A DNA stretch of 64,000 nucleotides. Origin: Myxococcales bacterium 68-20. GTDB lineage: Bacteria > Myxococcota_A > Polyangia > Polyangiales > Polyangiaceae. The notes beneath the pieces are model-generated. The model worked only from the letters and a program-made list of their open reading frames with translations, was not told where the DNA came from and searched no databases. Location: contig MKVQ01000030.1 in NCBI GenBank assembly GCA_001899635.1, positions 147,875 through 211,874 on the forward strand, in the 5' to 3' direction. The position numbers and the translations under genes are program-made. This document shows, piece after piece, positions 27,201 through 36,458 of this stretch (position 1 is the first letter of the stretch; every line of letters begins with the position of its first letter).

Positions 27201-27463
27201 AAGAGATGCTCGTCGCCTACCAGATGAACTGGAAGGGCGAGAACTTCTACACGGGCAATCGCATCCCCGCGTTCGTCTCGACCGGCGCCACGTTCCAGAC
27301 GTGGCTCAAGAAGGAGCGCGAGAAGGGCACGAAGGTGATGTACTTCGTGACGGAGCACAGTCGGACGAGCGGCCTGCGAAGCGAGGTCGCGGGCAAGAGC
27401 TACAAGGAGCTCACCGACAAGGCGCTCTGCAACAAGTTCATCCTCGTTCGCGCCGAGCTCTGA
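24269..27463 (+). CDS. ArnT/GT39-like membrane glycosyltransferase
   Basis: This 1064-residue inner-membrane protein of the PMT/ArnT fold has a long charged cytoplasmic N-terminus (about residues 1-80), then about 13 membrane segments. The catalytic loop after TM1 of the core (WDPWETHYGEVAREILARDD) contains the acidic residue and the EVARE helix seen in lipid-linked-sugar transferases. WSKPILNFWIQ and LLGAIVLATMPDWYF are further landmarks. A large periplasmic segment contains several Trp and Cys. It likely transfers a sugar from a polyprenyl carrier to a lipid or protein acceptor. The substrate is unknown. It is the second gene after valS with a hairpin between. Confidence 0.75.
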   Translation: MSATKTDDDLAEKAPPESSDVVTTEKTTEGEDHAASNGTSAREAPADAESTTDAKNASDGGETAKKDDDEERDNLLERGNPLRWKRGLIAILGGAIPAFLLMAKNGQNAWGIPVGFLFICIAAFGVMDLLGTFDDDASENVETSTPLNALLPSLGAVALLAVAFGTILSLAQSAVLSPWLAAGLVPGSFIGLVAAVFNLGKKLGPWKTDELGLERPLTSRHGFWVIVLGALLYMPALGIFSLWDPWETHYGEVAREILARDDWVSLWWAQDGWFWSKPILNFWIQSLAMGSLGTHYQPDQMMIAANGTAAAHAEWVVRTPNVLMTIGAMYLLYKGVAKVFGRRAGLLGAIVLATMPDWYFLAHQTMTDMPFVSAMTAAMGLLLFGLNTDEEARVRLYEVDAFGRKLRFSLWHLVFGAVLLCALPQILYLLSRNVELVVFGDGPKGFRFHWDEFKAGSAGNCDLPGNDKCASHVAASLPKGDTWWHGSKASGALSFVRFFAAFEPGFQAIVWSCVLGGALYLNWGERRVRRLVYAAAWLCAALATMAKGPAGFGLPIICAVAYVATKKRWNELLRFELVSGLLIILAVAIPWYVAMYVRHGSPFTDRLIFHDMFNRAFSHVHDTNEGDDTGIRYYVWQLGYAAFPWTGLVPIGLLWGFRRSDSALARIFAPRAGATAGGAAGASPGGAAVGDASVMLVMWFLFAFALFTFMGTKFHHYIFPAVPPAAMLVGVVLDDMLGRASRWAKPGQLIAYLGGVTLAAGIATIGASKLWPGSVFGAKPDADATGNLPIAIVMIVIGIAVFAAVALMFKSAPADEPASVVQDPAKSPFRGGLVSVGGEAESVGDTRRRLHEQVMFGAAALCATLGTLLVGRDLAMKAEGSDATGSIRLLQLFTYNYRRPWPDALDFSAILGGFTLVAGLLGLALAVRSLRRHAVAAVCAFGILWAVWGLDVYMTAVSPHWGQHEVIEAYYRDRKGPEEMLVAYQMNWKGENFYTGNRIPAFVSTGATFQTWLKKEREKGTKVMYFVTEHSRTSGLRSEVAGKSYKELTDKALCNKFILVRAEL

Positions 27464-27691
27464 GCTCACTCGTCGATCGTCGCTAGCGCGTCAGGCTCTC
27501 GGCGCGCGCGCTTTCGCCGTGCGCGCGTGGGACTTCATCGCGTAGAGCAGCACGACGCTCGACGTGCCTCGGGACCGGCTCCGCCGAGCGCATGAGCAAG
27601 CGCGACCGAACGCGACCGCCGACAACGACCCTGCGTATCCGACCCACGCGAGCGGTAGGAGCACGCGCTGGTTGCCTGTACATTGGGGGGC

Positions 27692-29419
27692 ATGACCGCC
27701 CCGTCGGCTGTCGGCACCCTGGCTGATACGCCGCTCGCGCACGGCCTGATCTACGCGCGCAACCGGCGCCTCAGCGGACGCCTCGAGCTCACCGCGACGG
27801 ACGGGCGGCGTGCCGTGATCGCGCTCTGGCGCGGGCGAATCACGGCCGTCGAGACGGAGCCGCTCGGGATGTGCCCCGGAGGCTTCTTCGGAGCCGTCGT
27901 GTACGAGCTCGGCTTGATCGACGCGACCACGCTCGATGCGACGCTCCTCGACATCGCGAAGACGAGGCGCCTCCACGGCGAGGTGCTCATCGAGCGGAAG
28001 GCGATCACGCCTGCGCAGCGCGACGAAGCCCTCGTGGAGCAGGTGCATCGCAAGGTCCATCACCTCTTCTCGCTCCCCGAGACGACGGCGTATGCGTTCT
28101 ACGACGCGAAGACGGTCGCAGGCGAGCCGCCCATCGCCGTCGATCCCGTCGGCCCCGTCTGGCGCGGCATCCGGGACTATCCGCCGACGAAGTTCGTCCA
28201 GGAGACGGTCCGGCGCATCGGTGACAACGCGCTGCGTGTCACGGCGGGAGGCTCGGCACGCCTGCCGCCGGCGGAGACGGCGCTCGCCGCAGCGCTCACT
28301 GCCCGGCCGATGACGCTCGCCGAGATGAATGGCGCGACCGAGCTGCCACCGTCGCGCGTCGAGCTGCTCGTCTACCTCCTCGTCATCGCCAAGTGCGTCG
28401 AGGCCGTCTCCGGAGCGCGAACGCATCCGTCGACGGGCGCGTTGCCGGTCAACATGCCGAGCGGTCCGGTGCACGGCATCTCGGGCGAGACACGTCGCGC
28501 ATCGGGTCCGACGATCCGAGCGATCACGACCCCGCTGGGCACTCCTGCTCCGCCGCCGTCGTCGCCGAGGATCCCCGCGACGCCGGGATCGTCGCCCCGG
28601 ATCCCGAAGCCGCTCTCGTCGACGAAGATCCCTGCGGTGTCGATCGCCTCGCCTACCCCGCCGCCGGCCGGCACGCTCGCCGCGCTGCGGAGCCCCGCGG
28701 ACCTCGGGATCGAAGGCATCATCGCGCGCGCGGCTGCGATCGAGGATGAAGACTACTTCCAGGTGCTCGGCGTCGCGAACGGCGCGTCGAGCGAGGCCGT
28801 GCGGGCCGCGTACATGCGTCTCGCGAAGGCCTGGCATCCCGATCGCCTCCACGTCGACTTCATCCCCATCCGCGGCGAGGTGGCGACCGTCTTCGCGCAC
28901 ATGACGCGTGCGCACCAGACGCTCTGCGACGCCGACTCGCGCAAGGCATACGAGGCCTCACGGAAGGCGATGGCCCAAGCCACGGCGCGACCGCGTGCCG
29001 AGGTCATTCGTGCGATCCAGCACGAGATGGGGAGGCGCAACTTCGACGTCGTCGTCCAGCTCTGTCAGGAGCTGATCGACATCGACGCCGAGGACATCGA
29101 GGCGCTCGCGATCCAGGCGTGGGCCTCGGTGCGCGGCGGCGAGGCCACCGAAGACGAGCTGCGCGCCGCGCTCGCCAGGCTCGACAAGATCGTCAACATG
29201 GATCGCACCGACGATCAGGCCGTCTATCACCGCGGTCTGGTCCACAAGCGCCTCGGCAACGTGCCAGCGGCGTTCCGCGACTTCGCGCGCGCACTGCAGC
29301 TGAATCCGAAACACCTCGAGGCCGAGCGCGAAGTCCGCATCTTCGCGATGCGCGCGCGCAAGGGCTCGGGGGAGCACAAGCTCGTCGCGCCGCTCATCGA
29401 GAAGCTGGGCAAGAAGTAG
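27692..29419 (+). CDS. DUF4388 (PATAN)-DnaJ-TPR fusion protein
   Basis: The N-terminus (residues 1-130) matches DUF4388/PATAN, a domain of myxobacterial signalling proteins. It has a predicted regulatory role. A linker rich in Ser/Pro (about 270-335) leads to a J-domain (about 350-420) with the intact HPD motif (AWHPDRLH), which would stimulate DnaK ATPase. The C-terminus (about 430-570) has two to three TPR-like repeats, for example YHRGLVHKRLGNVPAAFRDF. I start at the ATG at 27692, directly after GGGGGG. A TTG at 27683 is also in frame. The combination suggests a chaperone-recruiting adaptor. Confidence 0.8.
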   Translation: MTAPSAVGTLADTPLAHGLIYARNRRLSGRLELTATDGRRAVIALWRGRITAVETEPLGMCPGGFFGAVVYELGLIDATTLDATLLDIAKTRRLHGEVLIERKAITPAQRDEALVEQVHRKVHHLFSLPETTAYAFYDAKTVAGEPPIAVDPVGPVWRGIRDYPPTKFVQETVRRIGDNALRVTAGGSARLPPAETALAAALTARPMTLAEMNGATELPPSRVELLVYLLVIAKCVEAVSGARTHPSTGALPVNMPSGPVHGISGETRRASGPTIRAITTPLGTPAPPPSSPRIPATPGSSPRIPKPLSSTKIPAVSIASPTPPPAGTLAALRSPADLGIEGIIARAAAIEDEDYFQVLGVANGASSEAVRAAYMRLAKAWHPDRLHVDFIPIRGEVATVFAHMTRAHQTLCDADSRKAYEASRKAMAQATARPRAEVIRAIQHEMGRRNFDVVVQLCQELIDIDAEDIEALAIQAWASVRGGEATEDELRAALARLDKIVNMDRTDDQAVYHRGLVHKRLGNVPAAFRDFARALQLNPKHLEAEREVRIFAMRARKGSGEHKLVAPLIEKLGKK

Positions 29420-29519
29420 CGCGGGCCGGCCCGACCTCGCCCGCCTGCTCACCTGCCCGCCTGCCCCGGGAATGCGTCGAGGAGCCACGGTTCGGCTTCG
29501 ATCTCCCTCCCGGGCGAAC

Positions 29520-29537
29520 ACTGAATCGCCATTCAGT
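29520..29537. promoter_or_regulatory. Inverted repeat, likely operator for the acyl-CoA dehydrogenase
   Basis: ACTGAAT and ATTCAGT are separated by CGCC, a perfect 7-4-7 inverted repeat about 90 bases before the GTG start. A TTGACG follows at 29543, compatible with a -35 element. The half-site TGAAT resembles those of TetR-type fatty-acid regulators, but no such regulator gene is in the window. Confidence 0.55.
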
Positions 29538-29627
29538 TTCGCCTTGACGCGTCGCACCACGGGCCCCACCATGACCTCTGGGGGTGGCTGAAGATCCGAT
29601 CCCTTCACGGCAGCAAGGAGCGCACTC

Positions 29628-31484
<1,857 letters not shown>

Positions 31485-31517
31485 TCCCTCGCCACACCGT
31501 CCCTTTCGTCCCCGCCA

Positions 31518-31560
31518 GCGCGCGCGTCGTCCATTCCAGGCGGCGCGCGCGTTTGCGTTT
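31518..31560 (+). terminator. Terminator after the acyl-CoA dehydrogenase
   Basis: A 12-bp GC-rich stem with two G-U wobbles joins 31518-31529 to 31541-31552 across an 11-nt loop. It is followed by TTTGCGTTT, a broken U-run. It lies 33 bases after the stop codon and isolates the kinase-like gene that follows. Confidence 0.65.
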
Positions 31561-31602
31561 CGCGCATCGACGCGAGCCCCTGGGCTATCATCCGCCGCCG
31601 CC

Positions 31603-32784
31603 GTGAGCACGACGCCCCGCGAAGACAACGACCACGCCAACGCTCGGGTGGGGACGACCGTCGATCGGAAGTGGCGGCTCGATGCGCTCGTTGCGATCAG
31701 CTCGGTGGCAGCGACCTACAAGGCGACGCATCGCAACGGCGTCGAGACCGCGCTGAAGATCCTCCACCGGTCGCAGTCGACCTATGCGCCGGTCGTCGAG
31801 CGCTTTCTCCAGGAAGCGCATCTCGCCAATCGAATCGATCACCCGGGCGTCGAACGCGTCCTCGACGACGGAAAGACGGAGGACGGCTCCGTCTTCCTCG
31901 TGATGGAGCTCCTCGCAGGCGACACGCTCGAGGACCGACGCTCGGCGGCCGGAGGCAAGCTCGCGCTCGACGACGCCCTCCCCGCGTTCGACGGCTTCCT
32001 CGACGCGCTGATCGCGATCCACACGGCAGGCGTCTTCCATCGCAACCTGAAGCCGGCCAACGTGTTCCTCGCGACGGACGGCCGGGTCGTGCTCACCGAC
32101 TTCGGGCGCGCCCGTCTCGCCGAGCGCGACGCCAAGGCGGCGCTCTCGGTCGAAGGCCTCGTGCTCGGGACGCCGGCGTACATGTCCCCGGAGCAAGCGC
32201 AGGGGAAGCGCAGCCAGATCGACGCGAGCTCGGACATCTGGTCGGCCGGCGCGATCCTGTTCACCGCCCTGACGGGGCGCCGGGTGCACGAGGGCAACAG
32301 CAACCACGAGCGGCTGCTCCACGCGCAGACGAAGCCCGCGCCGAAGATCGCCTCGCTGCTCCCGGAGCTCGCCCCGGCGGTGGCGGACGTCATCGACCGC
32401 GCGCTCGCGTTCGAGAAGAAGGACCGCTGGCCCAGCGCGTCCGAGATGCGCCGTGCGTTCTGGCTCGCGACCGGCCGTGACGAGTCGACGCTCCCGGCGG
32501 AGACGAAGCCGGCCACCGCAAAGCCCGACCAGGGCTCACCGGCGGCGCCGGCCCGTAGCGAGGCCTCGCAGTGGCTGGAGAGCGCCACCAAGAAGTCGGA
32601 CGATGCGGACCTCTTGCCCCCGCCGGTCGCCGCGTTCGTGAGGACCGACCCTTCGGTGGTGCTCCACGGGGCCTCGCCCGCACGACGGAAAAAGCTCTCG
32701 AAGACGACGATCCTCGCCACCGTCGCGATGGTGCTCCTCGTCGGCTGCGTCGCGGGCATCATCGTCCTCACGTTCACCGACTGA
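31603..32784 (+). CDS. Serine/threonine kinase-like protein, probable pseudokinase, with C-terminal TM segment
   Basis: The Hanks-type kinase fold (residues 15-285) is followed by a linker and one membrane helix near the C-terminus (about 365-390) preceded by RRKKLSK. The ATP lysine K52 (ALKIL) and DFG Asp D166 (LTDFGRA) are present, as is the APE-like SPEQ. In the catalytic loop the HRD Asp is Asn: HRNLKPANV with N148. The glycine loop (AISSVAATYKA) has lost its glycines. Phosphotransfer is therefore doubtful and a scaffold role is likely, though residual activity cannot be excluded. It starts at GTG. Confidence 0.85.
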   Translation: MSTTPREDNDHANARVGTTVDRKWRLDALVAISSVAATYKATHRNGVETALKILHRSQSTYAPVVERFLQEAHLANRIDHPGVERVLDDGKTEDGSVFLVMELLAGDTLEDRRSAAGGKLALDDALPAFDGFLDALIAIHTAGVFHRNLKPANVFLATDGRVVLTDFGRARLAERDAKAALSVEGLVLGTPAYMSPEQAQGKRSQIDASSDIWSAGAILFTALTGRRVHEGNSNHERLLHAQTKPAPKIASLLPELAPAVADVIDRALAFEKKDRWPSASEMRRAFWLATGRDESTLPAETKPATAKPDQGSPAAPARSEASQWLESATKKSDDADLLPPPVAAFVRTDPSVVLHGASPARRKKLSKTTILATVAMVLLVGCVAGIIVLTFTD

Positions 32785-32906
32785 CCCGCTCCGCTGCGAG
32801 CCAGGGTTCAACCTCGAGGGCCCGGTCGCCTGAAGCCACGTCGCGATGCGATCGTGCTCGAGCCTCCGTCGCTCCCGACCGCGACCGCCGGCCCACTCGT
32901 GCATCG

Positions 32907-33290
32907 CTAGCAGGTCACCTCCCAGAGGTGCCCGTTGTCATCGTGGAAGTAGACGCGCCCGGCACCACCGAGGACGTCCTCCGTCTTTCTGTTGTTCGTA
33001 TCGTGGGGCTCATTCCCGAAAGCAACGCGCTTGGAGCGCAGGCGCGCGACGATCTCGCCGAAACGGCTCTCGTCGACCCGGAAGGCAACGTGCGAGAAGC
33101 GCGGCTCGTTCGAGGGGGAGAACAGAATGAAGGCATCGTGATCGAGGTCGATACGAAGCATGTCGTCGTCCTCGCCCTCCGGAACCGGGAGCCCGGCGCC
33201 AAGGAGCTCGGCAATGAAGTACGCCGACGCCCTCAGATCGCGAGCATCCACGGCCATGTGGTCAAACTGCAAACTCGATTTGTTCGTCAT
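32907..33290 (-). CDS. VOC (glyoxalase/bleomycin-resistance) family protein
   Basis: A 127-residue protein with two beta-alpha-beta-beta-beta modules. Metal-ligand-type residues are visible: His in FDHMAV (residue 11), His in SHVAF and Glu in LWEV near the end. The substrate is not predictable. It is the last gene of a minus-strand unit with a marR-type regulator and a truncated VOC fragment, so its product is probably induced by the ligand of that regulator. Confidence 0.8.
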   Translation of the reverse strand: MTNKSSLQFDHMAVDARDLRASAYFIAELLGAGLPVPEGEDDDMLRIDLDHDAFILFSPSNEPRFSHVAFRVDESRFGEIVARLRSKRVAFGNEPHDTNNRKTEDVLGGAGRVYFHDDNGHLWEVTC

Positions 33291-33302
33291 GCTCTTTCGT
33301 CC

Positions 33303-33434
33303 TCAGATTGTTCGGTACAAGTCGCCGTCGTCTCCCTCGACGGCGGGCTCACCGACGCCGAGGATGCCGGCCGAGAAACGGGCAGAGGACGCAGCGTCGA
33401 TGGCGCCTACTTGGACGTGGTCATTGTGAATCAT
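33303..33434 (-). pseudogene. Truncated VOC N-terminal module between marR and VOC genes
   Basis: A 43-codon frame starts at an ATG overlapping the marR stop as ATGA and ends at 33303. Its residues from DHVQVGAID to DDGDLYR align without gaps to residues DHMAV... to ...DDDMLR of the following VOC protein, with 18 of 37 identical by direct count. It covers only about one beta-alpha-beta-beta unit, so a stand-alone enzyme is unlikely. The likely origin is an ancient tandem duplication followed by a deletion. It might still serve as a leader peptide coupling marR and VOC translation. Confidence 0.7.
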
Positions 33435-33901
33435 GATTTGCTTTCTTGGTGATTGGACTGCCTGACTGCTTCTTCATCGAGCTCGCGCAGGGCTTCCGTG
33501 ATCGCCGTCACGAGCTTGCGGCGAGTCCCCTCGGACACGTGTTCGATGGCTGACTCGAACTCTTCGATGCGGACCGACCTGAACCGGGCGAGGAACGTCT
33601 TCGCCTTCGGAGTCGGTTCGATCGTCCGCTTGCGGCGGTCGTGCTGGTCCTCGACACGGCGCGCGAGTCCTTGGCTGACCAGACGCTCGATCATCTGACT
33701 CACCGATGGCAGGGTGAGGTTCATCTTCCCCGCCAGCGTCGTTGGCGTGCTGCCGGGCTCGGTCAGTGCGTGGTTCAGCAGGATGGCCTGGTCCACGGTG
33801 ACCTGCGACTTCGCGAGGAATGACAACGCCCGCCCGCGCGGGTGGGAGACCTCGTTCACGAACGCCTCCAGTAGGGCGCCCAACCTGTCGTCAGCTTTCA
33901 T
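33431..33901 (-). CDS. MarR-family transcription regulator
   Basis: A 156-residue winged-helix regulator. The recognition region is readable (TPTTLAGKMNLTLPSVSQMIERLVSQGLARRVED) followed by the wing (DRRKRTIEPT). MarR proteins dimerise and usually repress a neighbouring operon until a phenolic or oxidant ligand binds. The downstream overlap with the VOC fragment and the VOC gene suggests one transcript. A palindrome upstream (34039-34056) is a candidate operator for autoregulation. Confidence 0.88.
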   Translation of the reverse strand: MKADDRLGALLEAFVNEVSHPRGRALSFLAKSQVTVDQAILLNHALTEPGSTPTTLAGKMNLTLPSVSQMIERLVSQGLARRVEDQHDRRKRTIEPTPKAKTFLARFRSVRIEEFESAIEHVSEGTRRKLVTAITEALRELDEEAVRQSNHQESKS

Positions 33902-34038
33902 CGCCCCTCACTTCCGGAAAGACACGTGACCCGCTCCAGGTAGGACTCCACGACTCAGCGCTTCCGTCCGGCCGGCTGAGTCATGCGTCGGGCTCGGCAA
34001 GATCGACCTGGCGGCACATAGTTCACGCGCACACATAG

Positions 34039-34056
34039 TTAATTCGCATGAACTAA
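34039..34056. promoter_or_regulatory. Pseudo-palindrome upstream of marR, candidate operator
   Basis: TTAATTC and GAACTAA flank GCAT, an imperfect 7-4-7 inverted repeat with one mismatch per arm. An additional half-site, TAGTTC, occurs at 34019-34024. AT-rich palindromes of this size are typical MarR sites. The rest of the 351-base gap (33902-34252) shows no other gene. Confidence 0.55.
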
Positions 34057-34252
34057 TCGTCAAGGCGCGCGATGGCGCCACCGACGCGACTCCACGGGTC
34101 GCCGCGTCGTCCATCGTCGCGTTGCTCGCGATGCGCCGCGTTGGCGGCCTCGACCGTGCCGCTCTCGCAGAACGAGCACGTGACTCGGAGTGATACAGGG
34201 CGGCAGCAGGAACCGCGCCTTCGCAGCCGCGAAGGTGGGGTATGTTGCAGTG

Positions 34253-35203
34253 ATGCGAAAGCTCGACGGAGCGCTCCGGACGGCAGCGCCTGGCTTCGTC
34301 CTCCTCGCGGCGCTCTCCATCGGGTGCAAGGGCCCGATGGCCAAGATCGAGCGGCTCCGCGATGCGCTCGTCAGCGACGACGCCACACCCGTCCGGGAAG
34401 CGACCGCGGGCTTCCCGACGTGCGCCGACGAGCTGCCGGTCGCCGTCGCCCCGGGCAAGCCGGGTCCGCGCGACGCCGGCTGCCTGAGCGACATCGCGAA
34501 CGCTCTCGGGTCGAAGCAGGGCTTCGTACCGAACCCGCCGGATCACGCCGCCGCGGCGACCGCCGCGCTCGTAGTCACGCGCGACGGTCGCGGCGACTGG
34601 CTCGCACACTCGAACGAGTGGCTCGTCGATCTGAAGAGCGGCAAGGGCATCGGTCACGACGCGCTTCGTCTCGCGGTCGCCCGGAAGATGGCGGAAGGCG
34701 CCCCGGCGATCGGCCGGAAAATCGACGACGAGGCCACCGCGCGCGCCGCGATGAAGGCCGTCGTGGCGGCCATCCCGGGCGCGTGCCCGACGTACTGGCT
34801 CCTCGGCTCGGGCGCCGATCCGAAGACGATCCCGGTCGACCTGTCGGCGGATCACTCGGCGTGCGTCCACAAGGACCTCAAGCGCCGTGAGGGCCCAGGC
34901 GCGAGCTACGGCACGGGCCACTTCCGCGCCGTCGAGGGCGCGCTCGCGCTATGGCGCGAGACCGAGCGCGCGCTTCGCCTCGGCCTCCCACTCGCCGACC
35001 CTGGCCCCAAGGCGGTTCTAGAGAAGAAGCTCGCCGTGATCGAAGCGGCGACGCGAAAGATCGAGACCACGAAGCTCCCGCCGACGCCGGTCTCCGTCCT
35101 CGAGATGATGGGCGACCTCCACGCCGAGGCGGGCGTCGAGATCCTCAAGCCGAAGGACGCGGGCGTGGACGGCGCAGCATCCCCCGACGCCGGCGCGCCG
35201 TAG
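34253..35203 (+). CDS. Lipoprotein of unknown function
   Basis: This 316-residue protein has a signal ending in ALSIGCKG (Cys about residue 25), a good lipobox. The mature part is mostly helical and contains no motif I recognise. A predicted Ala/Gly-Asp-rich tail ends in SPDAGAP, common in myxobacterial lipoproteins. I chose the ATG at 34253 because it starts the signal peptide; the frame opens earlier at 34190. It is convergent with lspA, whose product would cleave its signal. Confidence 0.65.
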   Translation: MRKLDGALRTAAPGFVLLAALSIGCKGPMAKIERLRDALVSDDATPVREATAGFPTCADELPVAVAPGKPGPRDAGCLSDIANALGSKQGFVPNPPDHAAAATAALVVTRDGRGDWLAHSNEWLVDLKSGKGIGHDALRLAVARKMAEGAPAIGRKIDDEATARAAMKAVVAAIPGACPTYWLLGSGADPKTIPVDLSADHSACVHKDLKRREGPGASYGTGHFRAVEGALALWRETERALRLGLPLADPGPKAVLEKKLAVIEAATRKIETTKLPPTPVSVLEMMGDLHAEAGVEILKPKDAGVDGAASPDAGAP

Positions 35204-35241
35204 CGCGTCCCTCGCCGCTTCGCTCGATCGCGACGCGCGCG

Positions 35242-35895
35242 TCAGCGGTTCGCGGTCGCCGCGCTTGGCGGTCCGACGAGCGCCGCCAGCGCGATGAGCC
35301 CCATTCCGACCACGACGGCGATGTCCGCGACGTTGAAGACGGGCCAGCCCCGCACGTGGATGAAGTCGACGACGTAGCCGCGCGCGATCCGATCGACGAT
35401 GTTGCCGAGGGCCCCGCTGAAGACGAGCGCGAAGCCCACCTGCGTCATCCGAGCGGCGCGCACGACACGCTGCCTGCCATCGGCCCCACCGCCGACGAGC
35501 CCCGCGCCGACGGCACCGACGCTCTCGACGGACCCGCCACCCGCGATGCGATCACCAAGCGCGACCGGAGGCGTCGCGCCGCCGTCGGCCGAGACGCGCA
35601 GCCGGCGCCACGCCATCACCGCCAGGACGACGAGGCCGGCAACGGCCAGCGAGGCGAGCCCGACCAACAGCTCGGGCGAGCGCGGTACCCCGAACACGCG
35701 GAGAGCGTTGAAGGCGACGTCGTCGTTCTCGACATAGCGAAGCTCGACCGCACCGCGGAGAACCGCCGGCGCGACCGCAATGGCCTCGGCGCCTTCGAGC
35801 GTCGCTTTCGCAGCAAATTTGGAGGCGTAGTCGCAACCAAACAGGCTGAGCGTGAGTAGAATGAGTGCGAGGAGGCGGACGGTAGGGGCGCGCAA
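35242..35895 (-). CDS. lspA: LspA, lipoprotein signal peptidase II
   Basis: This inner-membrane aspartic peptidase removes the signal peptide of prolipoproteins after Lgt acts. Family motifs are intact: D-x3-K early (CDYASKF), [26 protein letters not shown] with the first catalytic Asp, and FNVADIAV with the second. The 217 residues exceed the usual 160 or so. The excess is a Gly/Val-rich insert between the second and third membrane segments (about residues 98-150). The start is TTG with GGAG upstream. It is convergent with a lipoprotein gene. Confidence 0.9.
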   Translation of the reverse strand: MRAPTVRLLALILLTLSLFGCDYASKFAAKATLEGAEAIAVAPAVLRGAVELRYVENDDVAFNALRVFGVPRSPELLVGLASLAVAGLVVLAVMAWRRLRVSADGGATPPVALGDRIAGGGSVESVGAVGAGLVGGGADGRQRVVRAARMTQVGFALVFSGALGNIVDRIARGYVVDFIHVRGWPVFNVADIAVVVGMGLIALAALVGPPSAATANR

Positions 35896-35991
35896 GAGCT
35901 TCTCCGTCGGGTGAACAAGGAAGAATCGTTACTTCTTCCGAGTCACTGCTTGACTCTCCTCGTTCTGGTGGGTATCAGTGGCAGTCCGTTT

Positions 35992-36064
35992 TCCAGCTTA
36001 GCTCAGTCGGTAGAGCAGGCGGCTGTTAACCGCCGGGTCGCTGGTTCGAGTCCAGCAGCTGGAG
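35992..36064 (+). tRNA. tRNA-Asn (anticodon GTT)
   Basis: All four arms fold. The acceptor stem is TCCAGCT (35992-35998) with AGCTGGA (36057-36063) and discriminator G at 36064. The D-arm contains GCTCAGTCGGTAGAGC. The anticodon stem is GGCGG/CCGCC with anticodon GTT at 36025-36027. The T-arm is GCTGG-TTCGAGT-CCAGC. CCA is not encoded. It is transcribed alone and ends at the terminator that follows. Confidence 0.96.
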
Positions 36065-36078
36065 CAAAAGGAAAACGA

Positions 36079-36115
36079 ACGACAGGGCCGCGGTCTCCGC
36101 GGCCCTCGTCGTTTT
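36079..36115 (+). terminator. Rho-independent terminator after tRNA-Asn
   Basis: The stem ACGAC-A-GGGCCGCGG (36079-36093) pairs with CCGCGGCCC-TC-GTCGT, closing on a 3-nt TCT loop and followed by TTT. It lies 15 bases after the tRNA and is the cleanest terminator in the window. Confidence 0.85.
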
Positions 36116-36168
36116 GTGGCCGAGCGACGTGCGACGGTTCGGGATGGCTGAGGCAAGCTGTTGCGGGC

Positions 36169-36447
36169 ATGTTCGCCGAACCTTGCTTACGCGCCGCCGA
36201 ACCGAAGACCGCGAGGGCGACCGAGCGCGTAGGGCCCGGCACGATCACCCCTGCCCTCGCGGCATTCGTCCGAGCCGCGAACGACTTCTGCGCGTTCGTG
36301 GATGCTGCCGACAAGCTCAACCTGCCCGACCGGCTGACGAGCGCACGCGAGCTACTGCTCACCCTCTACGCGTCCGGCGCGAAGCTCCCGGAAGTCGAAA
36401 GGGTCACCGACCGACAAGCTCCGACCTACCCGGACCCGGAACGGTAA
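36169..36447 (+). CDS. Truncated DUF5063-family gene
   Basis: The 92-residue product contains a helical segment with AFVRAANDFCAFVD and SARELLLTLYASGAKLPEVE, matching the N-terminal part of DUF5063 proteins as I recall them. Family members run to about 170 residues. Here the frame stops after TYPDPER, where the family normally continues, so the gene appears cut at its 3' end. No ribosome-binding site stands out and the start is uncertain. It lies next to tRNA-Asn and 11 bases before the ATP-grasp gene. The function of the family is unknown. Confidence 0.45.
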   Translation: MFAEPCLRAAEPKTARATERVGPGTITPALAAFVRAANDFCAFVDAADKLNLPDRLTSARELLLTLYASGAKLPEVERVTDRQAPTYPDPER

Positions 36448-36458
36448 GCTTCCCTCCT

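Noticed and set aside
27464-27691. Possible small minus-strand membrane protein (LLPLAWVGYAGSLSAVAFG)
   Set aside because: Only a short hydrophobic run in a long open frame that is antisense to the DnaJ-fusion gene; no start signal found.
32785-32906. Basic minus-strand frame after the VOC gene as a separate gene
   Set aside because: It overlaps the antisense of the kinase-like gene and lacks any start signal or domain.
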